From Saccopteryx bilineata (lineage: Eukaryota; Chordata; Mammalia; Chiroptera; Emballonuridae): a DNA stretch of 64,000 nucleotides. The notes below the pieces were generated by a model. It was not told the DNA's origin. It saw only the letters and a program-made list of their open reading frames with translations, and did no database searches. A program made the translations under genes and the position numbers. The stretch covers positions 229,790,779 through 229,854,778 of the forward strand of contig NC_089494.1 of the NCBI RefSeq assembly GCF_036850765.1, read 5' to 3'. Shown here in pieces: positions 57,501-64,000 of this stretch (position 1 is the stretch's first letter; every line of letters starts with the position of its first letter).

Positions 57501-60500
57501 AACCCATAGACATCGCCTAGTTCCCAAGCAGCAAGAAGGCACCTGACCCTGTTGAAGCCCATTATAGCGAATGCTGCTGATGACCAGGATTTTAAAAAGA
57601 GTATTTGTACCCAGCAAAGATGAGAGATGTTCTAGTTCTAAATATGGCCACGGCATCTAGGGATTGTTTTATAATATTAAACTTCTCAAAATTTGTCTCC
57701 TCTTGTATGTATGCAAATATACTTTTACAGGTTTGTGCATTAGTTTTCTATGACTATCTTAACAAATTACCACGAACATGGTGGCTTAAAACAGTACAAC
57801 TTTATTTTCTTACAGTTCTGGAGGTCAGAATTCCAAAATGGGTCTTGGTCTGAAACAGTGTCAGCAGGGCTGGGTTGCTTTCTGGGGCTGTTGGGCTTAC
57901 TTTCCCTTTCCCATTTCTGAAGACCACCCACATTTCTTCTTGGCTCATGGCCCCTTCCTCTGTCGACCACACCAAGTTCTTCTCATACTGCCATCGGTCT
58001 GGTTCTGTCTCTGAATCCCTCTTCTACATTCAGGGAGCATTGCGATTACATTGGGCCCATCCAATCATCCAAGTGATTATCTTCCTCTTTTAAAGTCATC
58101 TAATTAACCCTAATTACATTTTATACCGTAATTCTCTTTGTTATATAATGTAACAGATTCACAGTTTCCAGAGATTGGGATGTGAACATCTTTAGGAGGC
58201 CATTATTCTGCCTACCATTGGTTGTAATGTTTTTATTGTTAAATTGTGGTATGTATACAGTCATGTGTCGAATAACGATGTTTTGGTCAACAACAGACTG
58301 CATATACAATGGTGCTCCCATAAGATTATAATAGAGCTGAAAAATTCCTCCTCCTATGAACCAGTGACGTCATAGCCATGGTCACATCACAGCACAAGGT
58401 ATTTCTCATGTGCTTGAGGTGATGCTGGTGCAAACACACCTGCTGTATGTTCTATACAGAACATACAATTCTGTATAGTACGTAATACTTGATAATGATA
58501 ATAAACAACTGTGTTACTGGCTTATGTAATTACTATACTATATTTTTTATCATTATTTTAGAGTGTAGTCACCCCACTTGTGAAAATATTTGCCTTAAAA
58601 GTGTGCCATGTGGCCTGACCTGTGGTGGTGCAGTGGATAAAGCGTCGACCTGGAATGCTGAGGTTGCCAGTTCAAAACCCTGGGCTTGCCCGGTCAAGGC
58701 ACATATGGGAGTTGAAGCTTCCTGCTCCTCCCCCCCTTCTCTCTCTCTCTCTCTCCCCTCTAAAAAAATGAATAAATAAAAAAAAATAACTTTTTTTTTT
58801 TTTTTTAAAAAGTGTGCCATGTTACACTGGCAGCATCCTCATACTCCTTGTGTTTACTGTGTGTCTTGATTGCATCACTTTCTCTTGAGCTTGATTTAAT
58901 CTCATGTTATTTCATACAGTAACATGCTTTACGGGTCTGTACCCAGAAGCACTAGCTTATACCACACAGCCTAGGTGTGTAGGAGGCTGTACCATCCAGG
59001 TTTGTGTAAGTACATTTAATCACGTTGATACAAGGATTAAATCACCCGATGCTGCATCTCTTAACGTCTCCCTGTTGTTGACTGACATGTGGCTGGCACT
59101 GTGAATCTCTCAGTTGAATCTCTGTGTTGAGTTATACAAGAAGGGGAGGGGGCTGTGACTAACTGCTTGGAAATAAGTTGTTGGCTCCACCTTTGCCTTG
59201 ATATCTTTAAACAAGTCTTGAAATGTCTGTTTCATGTGTTAATGCTAACACTTGCTACTTTGCAAAAATGGCTATTTGATGGTGAAGAGATTAAGCAAAG
59301 GAAAATAACCTTACAGACACAGACAACAGTGTGGGGTTGGGGGAGGAAAAGGGGGTTGGGGGAGGTGAAGGAGGGTAGAGGGGGCATAGATAGTGATGGA
59401 CGAGACTTGACTTGGGGTGGTGAACACAGTGCAAGGTGTATGATGTTACAGAATTGTGCACCTGAAACCTGTATAACTTCACTAACCAATGTCACCCCAG
59501 GAAATTCAATTAAAAATTTTTATTGGCGGGCCCTGGCCAGTTGGCTCATAGGTAGAGCGTCGGCCTGGCATGCGGGGGACCCAGGTTCGATTCCCGGCCA
59601 GGGCACATAGGAGAAGCGTCCATTTGCTTCTCCACCCCCCGCCCCCCTCCTTCCTCTCTGTCTCTCTCTTCCCCTCCCGCAGCCAAGGCTCCATTGGAGC
59701 AAAGATGGCCCGGGCGCTGGGGATGGCTCCTTGGCCTCTGCCCCAGGCGCTAGAGTGGCTCTGGTTGCAACAGAGCGACGCCCCGGAGGGGCAGAGCGTC
59801 GCCCCTGGTGGGCGTGCCGGGTGGATCCCGGTCTGGCGCATGCGGGAGTCTGACTGTCTCTCCCCGTTTCCAGCTTCAGAAAAAGAAAAGAAGAAAAAAA
59901 AATTTTTTATTGGCTATTTGAGAGTTAAATTCAATCAAGAATTGAGTTACAAGTCTTTGAGGGTCATTTCTTCTGATTAAGGATCTGTGTATATCTTACA
60001 TTTTGAAGGTTTCTTTATACTTTATAAATCCTAAGAAATAATAAAATGAAATAATAAAAGGTTTATATGTTACTCCTTAGGTTATTTAGCAGCTAACCCA
60101 AGATTTGGATCATTGCCTAAAGTTGCACGTAAGTCATAGGAGTAAAAAAATTAATTTATTTTAAAAGGATGTTTATAGCAACAGGAGATATAAATATCCA
60201 GGTTAACCAAATTGCCTGCACTGACTTTCTGAAAAATCAGTCTTTATTTTTTGCCACTTTACAGTTCTTAGTTCACTCAAAATCTGGGACTATTTAATAC
60301 ACCTCCCACAAACTCGGGGTTTCGTCTTCTTCCACTCGTAATGTGCAGACCTATTCTGTACAGAGAGAGTGCATTCCACTTCAGTCTACAACTTCACCCC
60401 CAGCAGGAGGAGCAGGCTGGAGATCTCTTCCCTGAGACGTTTTCTCTGCCTCGTGACCTCTCTCCCCTCCTGGCAGCATGGACTGCAGCCCCCCCAAACT

Positions 60501-62815
60501 CCCGTCCATAAAGAGAATTTCCTACCCAGTGATTTGGAGACTGCGTACAGACACAGCCTTGGTGACCTCAGACATTTGTTTACGGGCTGGGCCTCCCTCA
60601 GGCTGCTTGCCTTGGGGTCACACCTTTGCTGCTTGTCCTGGCCCTTCTCCCACCAGATCAAAACTGAGGAAGAGCGCTCTCCAGTTCCTAATCCTGTTCT
60701 TTACTAGGGAGCTTCACTCCCAGAGTGTTTGTGCATTGATTTATCATGGTTCTTTTAATATTAAAATTACTACTAGTAAAGAAAATTCTAGAAGATAACT
60801 AAGGGAGGAGATGCTAACCTTTGATATAATCTGTCCTTCCTAACCTGCTTTTACAGTTGCTGGTATCTTGGGCTACGGCCTTGGAAAGGCATCCTACATA
60901 AGAGCATGCCAGAGTAAATTTCACTCCCTTGATGATCAGCTGCGTGGGGCTGGTTTTGGTCCAGGGCATAACAGGTTTGTAATCTGTTTGAGGGATTGTA
61001 ATGAAGATAATTATAAAAGGTAAATAATAGATCATTCACCATTTATAATATTAAACAGTCTTTCTTAACATCCATATGTTGGGGAAAAACCTCTTTTCTC
61101 TCAAATTTTGAATTGTTGCTATTCAACTAATAATCACTTATTATTTAACTTAGTTACCTATTTCATTTGCTTAACAAATATTTGGTGAGTACCTACTATA
61201 TTCAAGGCATTGTGCAAGTCTCAAAAGAACACTTTAATCAGCGGACATGGCTTCTACAATCATGCGGTAACCCCCTATTTAAACATGTTTCTTCTTCTTT
61301 TTCTTTGTGAGAGAGAGAAAGAGACAGGAAGGGAGAGATATGAGAAACATCAACTCATAGTTGCAGCACTTTAGTTGTTGATTGCCTTGACGGGGGTGGG
61401 GGATTGGAGGGGAGACTCCAGCCAAGCCAGTGACCTTTGGGCTCAAGCCAGTGACCGTGAGATCATGTCTATGATCCCATGCTCAAGCCAGCGACCTTGG
61501 GGTTTTGAACATGGGACCTCAGTGTCCCAGGCTGGTGCTTTATCCACTGTGCCACCACCAGTCAGGCTTAAAGATTTCTCTACTGCAGTACTTTTCAGAG
61601 CCTTTACTATGTTAATATATATTGATATATAGTAAATTCTCATTAGGGGATTTAGTAAGCAGTAGGACTCTGGAGTTAAAGGCATTGTCTCTTGCCTAAG
61701 TACCTGAGTTGAAAACCAGTTCTACTACTCACTAAATAAACTATGTAGCTTTGGAAAAGTTTCTTAAACTCTCTGATCTTGAATCTTCTTATCGGTATGA
61801 AATGGTGAGCAGAATTGTTTTTGTGGAATATTGTAAGAAATAGAAATGACTATTTATGACAGTGCTCAGTAATAGCTCTTTGTACTATAGGACTAGTATT
61901 GGGGATGCATTTTACTAATGACCCTCACTTGTAACAGTGGATTCTATTGGAGAGGCAGCACAGTACTGTGAAATCAACATTGGATTATTATTGGCCTTTT
62001 TATTTATTTATTCTTTAATTTTATTTTTGTTTTATTTATTCATTTTAGAAAGGAGAGAGAGAGGGAGAGAGATAGAGAGAGAAGGGGGGGAGGAGCAGGA
62101 AGCATCAACTCCCATATGTGCCTTGACCAGGCAAGCCCAGGGTTTTGAACTGGCGACCTCAGCATTTCCAGGTCGACGCTTTATCCACTGTGCCACCACA
62201 GGTCAGGCTATTATTGGCCTTTTTAAAAATAAAATTAGGTGTTCTCAAACCAAGAAACAGCTTCTATTATTCCCTTAAAAATTAGGCCTTTGAACTTCAG
62301 CATAGAAAAAGGTCTTTCATTAATATATAGCTTCCAGGACCCTGGCTGGTTGGCTGCTCAGTGGTAGAGCATTGGCCTGGTATGTGGATGTCCCAGATTC
62401 AATTCCAAGTCAGGGCACACAGGAGAAGTGGCCATCTGCTTCTCCACCCCTCCTCATTGTCTGTCTGTCTGTCTCTCTCTCTCATTCCCTCCTGCAGCCA
62501 TGGCTTGATTGGTTTGAGCAAGTTGGCCCCAGGTGTTAAGGATAGCTCCCTGGATCCTCTACCTCAGTCACTAAAAATAGTTCAGTTGCAGAGCAATGAC
62601 CCTAGATGGGCAGAGCATGGCCAGTACATGTGGGAATCTGTCTCCCTCCTCTCACTTAAAAATAAAATAAAATAAAATAAAGACTATAGCTTCCAGTGTC
62701 AAAGCACAAACCTCTTCTTTTCTTTTCTCCTAGGCACTGCCTGCTCACCTGTGAGGAGTGCAAAATTAAGCATGGACTGAGTGAGGAAGGACGTTCACAG
62801 CCTTCGGCTTCCTAG
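47702..62815 (+). CDS. OCIAD2: OCIA domain-containing protein 2, complete CDS in six coding exons
   Basis: The coding sequence is join(47702-47767, 54207-54303, 55941-55994, 60081-60128, 60857-60974, 62734-62815): 465 bp, 154 codons plus TAG, with every intron GT-AG. The product starts MASVSTHGN and ends SQPSAS, matching human OCIAD2 as I remember it in sequence and length. The OCIA domain covers roughly residues 25-120, with two hydrophobic segments (about 56-77 and 86-103), a conserved QLRGAGFGP stretch (116-124) and a cysteine cluster C130, C134, C137. OCIA proteins are small membrane proteins reported in endosomes and mitochondria; the paralogue OCIAD1 is linked to respiratory complex III assembly, and OCIAD2 has been linked to gamma-secretase activity. 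The biochemical role is not shown by the sequence. No frameshift or internal stop is visible, so the gene looks functional. The start has a strong context (A at -3, G at +4). Confidence 0.97.
48549..48590 (+). repeat. (GT)n microsatellite in OCIAD2 intron 2
   Basis: About 20 GT units directly after CGAC. Confidence 0.97.
49321..50090 (+). mobile_element. L1 fragment split by SINE-B
   Basis: GCAAATCATTTATCTGATAA before and TTACAATTCAAAAACAAAAA after the SINE-B at 49,385-49,709; it ends in the L1-type TTGAATTATACACTTTAAAT. Confidence 0.75.
49385..49709 (+). repeat. SINE-B in OCIAD2 intron 2, inside L1
   Basis: Full copy; target duplication GTCTAGTATCCA / GTCTAGCATCCA in L1 sequence. Confidence 0.94.
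50215..50987 (+). repeat. SINE-B split by a hAT MITE, inside L1
   Basis: Target duplication CACAATGAGATA (50203-50214 and 50988-50999) in L1; the hAT at 50246-50590 interrupts the head. Confidence 0.95.
50246..50590. mobile_element. hAT MITE, full-length, 345 bp, inside a SINE-B
   Basis: Same family as 235-570. A perfect 8-bp duplication GGCTAGAG (50238-50245 and 50591-50598) shows insertion into the tRNA-like head of a SINE-B copy. Confidence 0.93.
51421..51580. mobile_element. 160-bp palindromic hAT MITE inside L1
   Basis: Ends CAGTGGTTTTCAA and TTGAAAACCACTG are inverted repeats, flanked by ATCTGTTG and ATCTATTG (51413-51420 and 51581-51588, 7 of 8 matching). A second internal inverted repeat, TCTGCCAGAAATTTCATGC and its complement, would let the element fold on itself. 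Confidence 0.85.
51837..52043 (+). repeat. SINE-C inside the end of an L1
   Basis: Target duplication AAAATGGCTAAAGCAG (51821-51836 and 52044-52059). Confidence 0.95.
52106..52600 (+). mobile_element. Old L1 ORF2-like fragment
   Basis: AGAGAAATGCAAATAAGACA and ATTATGCAACAGTTAGGAGC are diverged ORF2 landmarks. Confidence 0.55.
52613..53010 (-). repeat. SINE-A in OCIAD2 intron 2, antisense
   Basis: Target duplication AAAGGGGTAGATTTTA (52597-52612 and 53011-53026). CTCF-type core at 52726-52738. The antisense A-tail forms a T-rich tract before TTTTTCTGAAG. Confidence 0.95.
53244..53440 (+). repeat. SINE-C, 5'-shortened
   Basis: Starts at GTGTGGTGGCACAG, so the first bases are missing; target duplication AGTACATACATATC. 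Confidence 0.9.
54207..54303 (+). CDS. OCIAD2: OCIAD2 exon 3: codons 23-54, start of OCIA domain
   Basis: The acceptor is TTTCCTTACAG and the donor is GAG|GTAAAT. It encodes SLLFCPKSKLHIHREEISK and the following helix with RECQEESFWKR, characteristic of the N-terminal half of the OCIA domain. The 97-bp exon leaves one base of codon 55, completed by exon 4 to give alanine. Confidence 0.95.
54304..55940 (+). other. OCIAD2 intron 3
   Basis: This is mostly unique AT-rich sequence and the only long OCIAD2 intron stretch in which I recognise no SINE. No exon, RNA gene or clear repeat was seen. Confidence 0.6.
55941..55994 (+). CDS. OCIAD2: OCIAD2 exon 4: codons 55-73, first hydrophobic segment
   Basis: The acceptor is TTTTGTTTTACAG and the donor CAAG|GTAAGA is near-consensus. 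The exon is 54 bp and encodes ALPYSLISMLVTQGLVHQ, a probable membrane segment. An antisense SINE-A begins about 100 bp after the donor. Confidence 0.94.
56093..56490 (-). repeat. SINE-A in OCIAD2 intron 4, antisense
   Basis: Starts about 100 bp after the exon 4 donor, with approximate target duplication GGGAAGAAATT / GGGAAGGAATT. CTCF-type core at 56186-56198. Confidence 0.95.
56555..57178. mobile_element. Ancient LTR (family X) interrupted by an MLT1-like LTR
   Basis: The left part (56,555-56,905) and right part (57,074-57,178, with TTTGTGTTGTGTTAAGCCTC) belong to the reverse orientation of the LTR at 26,838. Between them lies a different LTR-like piece. It lies in OCIAD2 intron 4. Confidence 0.6.
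56906..57073. mobile_element. MLT1-like LTR piece, internally deleted
   Basis: Opens TATGGTCTGAATGTTTGTGT and later reads CCTCCAGAACTGTGAGAAAT then AATAAATCTCTGTCATTTAT, the two ends of an MLT1/MaLR-type LTR with its middle missing. Confidence 0.65.
57735..58225. mobile_element. Ancient LTR (family X)
   Basis: Reads ATCTTAACAAATTACCACGA, TTACAGTTCTGGAGGTCAGA and ends AGGCCATTATTCTGCCTACC. Same family as 26,838-27,292 but better preserved; it immediately precedes the Tigger1-like element. Confidence 0.65.
58258..59095 (+). mobile_element. Tigger1-like DNA transposon, interrupted by a SINE-C
   Basis: Starts CAGTCATGTGTCGAATAACG after TA and ends near ACTGACATGTGGCTG, diverged relatives of the Tigger1/MER2 termini. 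Segments such as GGTGCTCCCATAAGATTATA and CACAGCCTAGGTGTGTAGGA match my memory of the consensus. The transposase region is missing, and a SINE-C occupies 58611-58806. It lies in OCIAD2 intron 4. Confidence 0.8.
58611..58806 (+). repeat. SINE-C inside Tigger1-like element
   Basis: Target duplication AAAAGTGTGCCATG (58597-58610 and 58807-58820). Confidence 0.94.
59280..59527 (+). mobile_element. L1 3' UTR
   Basis: GTGCACCTGAAACCTGTATA and the tail AATTCAATTAAAAATTTTT follow a G-rich stretch. Confidence 0.75.
59528..59898 (+). repeat. SINE-A in OCIAD2 intron 4
   Basis: Target duplication AAAATTTTTATTGGC. It has only the one-base-shorter core (CGCCCCTGGTGG) and lacks one of the two repeated GGTGGGC units. 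Confidence 0.95.
60081..60128 (+). CDS. OCIAD2: OCIAD2 exon 5: codons 73-89
   Basis: The acceptor is TACTCCTTAG and the donor is GCAC|GTAAGT, a full consensus donor. The 48-bp exon encodes YLAANPRFGSLPKVA, the loop between the two hydrophobic segments. Its length is a multiple of three and it keeps the same phase at both ends, so skipping it would keep the reading frame. Confidence 0.93.
60129..60856 (+). other. OCIAD2 intron 5
   Basis: A 728-bp intron of apparently unique sequence. It includes a pyrimidine-rich part (60,310-60,680) with small open frames on both strands that do not resemble known proteins. Confidence 0.6.
60857..60974 (+). CDS. OCIAD2: OCIAD2 exon 6: codons 89-128, end of OCIA domain
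   Basis: The acceptor is GCTTTTACAG and the donor AACAG|GTTTGT is weaker than the others. It encodes the glycine-rich second hydrophobic segment (AGILGYGLGKASYI) and the conserved stretch QSKFHSLDDQLRGAGFGP. Confidence 0.95.
61284..61567 (-). repeat. SINE-B, old, in OCIAD2 intron 6
   Basis: Minus-strand diverged copy ending TGTGCCACCACCAGTCAGGC. Confidence 0.85.
61665..61850 (+). repeat. MIR in OCIAD2 intron 6
   Basis: GAGTTGAAAACCAGTTCTAC and TTCTTAAACTCTCTGATCTT fit the MIR order. Confidence 0.65.
62003..62207 (-). repeat. SINE-C in OCIAD2 intron 6
   Basis: Minus-strand copy; TATTATTGGCCTTTTT is repeated on both sides. Confidence 0.93.
62338..62684 (+). repeat. SINE-A, older subfamily, in OCIAD2 intron 6
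   Basis: Diverged copy resembling 8,897-9,281, with an AAAAT-type tail and target duplication TATAGCTTCCAG. It ends about 50 bp before the last exon. Confidence 0.85.
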
Positions 62816-62920
62816 ACTCTGTATCTGTGGCTTTTAAAGTTTCTTAAACCTCTAAATTTGTAAACATTAAAAATTTTCAAGTTTACCTTAAAATAATAAA
62901 CTTACAGTGGAACAGAAACA
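62734..62920 (+). CDS. OCIAD2: OCIAD2 terminal exon 7: codons 128-154, stop and 3' UTR
   Basis: The acceptor is TTTTCTCCTAG. Coding sequence runs to the TAG at 62813-62815 and encodes HCLLTCEECKIKHGLSEEG followed by a serine-rich tail. The 3' UTR is only about 100 bp and ends shortly after the AATAAA at 62895-62900; the cleavage site near 62,915-62,925 is estimated. Confidence 0.93.
62895..62900 (+). terminator. OCIAD2: OCIAD2 polyadenylation signal AATAAA
   Basis: A canonical AATAAA lies 80 bp after the stop codon. The sequence after it includes CAGAAACATTGTGATTCT, with a modest GT-containing downstream region. No other canonical hexamer lies between the stop and this site. Confidence 0.8.
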
Positions 62921-63017
62921 TTGTGATTCTCTTTCTCAAATGAATTGAGCGCTGTATGTTTTTTGACTATGTAAGGACATAGTGGGAGAATTCACACCCC
63001 CAAAAGAAATAATGTTG

Positions 63018-63229
63018 GCCTGACCTGTGGTGGCGCAGTGGATAAAGTGACCTGGAACAGTGAGGTTGGTGGTTCAAATCTCTGGGCTTACCTAGTCAAG
63101 GCACATACAGGAAGCAAGTACTACGAGTAGATGCTTCCTGCTTCTCCCCCCCCTTTCTCACTCTCCCTCTCTTTCTCTCTCTCTCTTCCCCTCTCTCCAA
63201 AAAAATCAATAAAAAAATAAAAAAAAGAA
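63018..63229 (+). repeat. SINE-C downstream of OCIAD2
   Basis: Diverged copy (GGATAAAGTGACCTGGAACA) with a long TC-rich part and A-rich tail. Confidence 0.9.
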
Positions 63230-63852
63230 CAAATGTTGTATTCTAACATGCTTCCAGTGAAGTAAAAGAATTTAAAAGTTCTCTCTCATTCTCCCCATCC
63301 ACTTTTCCACTCTGCTCTAGTTCTGGGTTTTAAGACCACTTAGGACAGGAATGAAAGTGGAAGAACTTGGGAAGCCATGCCCCGAAGAAGAAAATCATGT
63401 ATGGAGATAGAAGCACAGGGCAAGAAAGATCATTTCTTGTAGGTATGTGGAGTACTTTCTAAGATGTATTGGCCAAGATTTTCAACAATGAAAAATACGT
63501 CACTTGAAAGAGTCACAACATGAATCAACTGTCCTTTCCACAACCTCAATGACTTTATTCCTCATTAGTATGGTGGAGTTTTGCTTAACTAACTAGTACT
63601 TGCTCATAGCACTCAAGCGCTGGATTTTTTTAATACACTGCTAGAGCCTACAGGGATAAACCAATGTCCCAAATGTTCCTTTTTTTTTTTATCCCAAGGA
63701 ACAGCTTATTATAGGAGGAATCATGGGAAGAATTAATTCATAGAGGAATACACTTTTAGGGTCATAGGGAGCTCAGAAGCAGCCAATTCAACCCCATAAA
63801 TTGGATTATCTACAGTCAGGTTTCTTGCAAGAAAAAAAAATAACAAAAACTA
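63230..63852. other. Downstream of OCIAD2, no feature recognised
   Basis: AT-rich sequence with no exon of the expected neighbour OCIAD1. Confidence 0.5.
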
Positions 63853-64000
63853 TCCTGGCTTGATAGTTCAGTTGGGTAGAGCATTTTCCTAATATGCCAT
63901 GGTTGTGGGTTCAACCCCTGGTCAGGGCACATAAAATCATCAACCAATGAGTGCATGAATGGTTGGAACAACAAATTGATGTTTCTCTTAAAAAAAAAAA
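63853..64000 (+). repeat. VES-like bat SINE, cut by window end
   Basis: ATCCTGGCTTGATAGTTCAG head and GGGTTCAACCCCTGGTCAGG B-box; the A-run is at the window edge. Confidence 0.82.

Overview
The window is nuclear DNA of a mammal, almost certainly a bat and probably a horseshoe-bat relative (Rhinolophoidea). Three dense tRNA-derived SINE families, two of which I associate with Rhinolophus-type genomes, lie beside VES-like SINE copies of the general bat type, bat-style hAT MITEs and L1 3' ends. The species call is inference from remembered repeat character. In the entries, SINE-A is the ~350-400 bp family with head GCCCTGGCCGGTTGGCTCAG, SINE-B the ~340 bp family with head GCCTGACCAGGCGGTGGCGC, and SINE-C the ~200 bp family with head GCCTGACCTGTGGTGGCGCA.

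Only one protein-coding gene is supported: OCIAD2 on the + strand, from a CpG-island promoter near 45.4-46.1 kb to a poly(A) signal at 62.9 kb. Six coding exons with clean GT-AG junctions join into an uninterrupted 465-bp CDS (154 aa plus stop), the length of human OCIAD2. From memory of human 4p11, OCIAD1 should lie beyond the right edge and CWH43 beyond the left edge, divergently oriented; no exon of either was recognised.

Positions 1-45,400 are intergenic and made mainly of repeats: SINEs, 3'-truncated or 5'-truncated retrocopies, L1, L2 and MIR fragments, hAT elements, LTR relics and microsatellites. Distinct items are a 532-bp solo LTR with a 5-bp target duplication (5,937-6,468), a truncated 5S rRNA retropseudogene (14,672-14,757), an RPL22 processed pseudogene split by a later L1 (20,336-21,051), a pogo/Tigger-like transposase tail (about 44,160-44,345) and a 340-bp GGAA/GAAA microsatellite (31,147-31,487). 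The OCIAD2 introns hold the same repeat classes plus a Tigger1-like transposon.

No new multi-gene system is present. The most interesting signal is that SINE-A copies carry an exact CTCF-type core (CCACCAGGGGGCG), sometimes twice in tandem, and that one SINE-A subfamily also has duplicated YY1-like motifs. Second is a pair of tailless, 3'-truncated small-RNA retrocopies bounded by target-site duplications.
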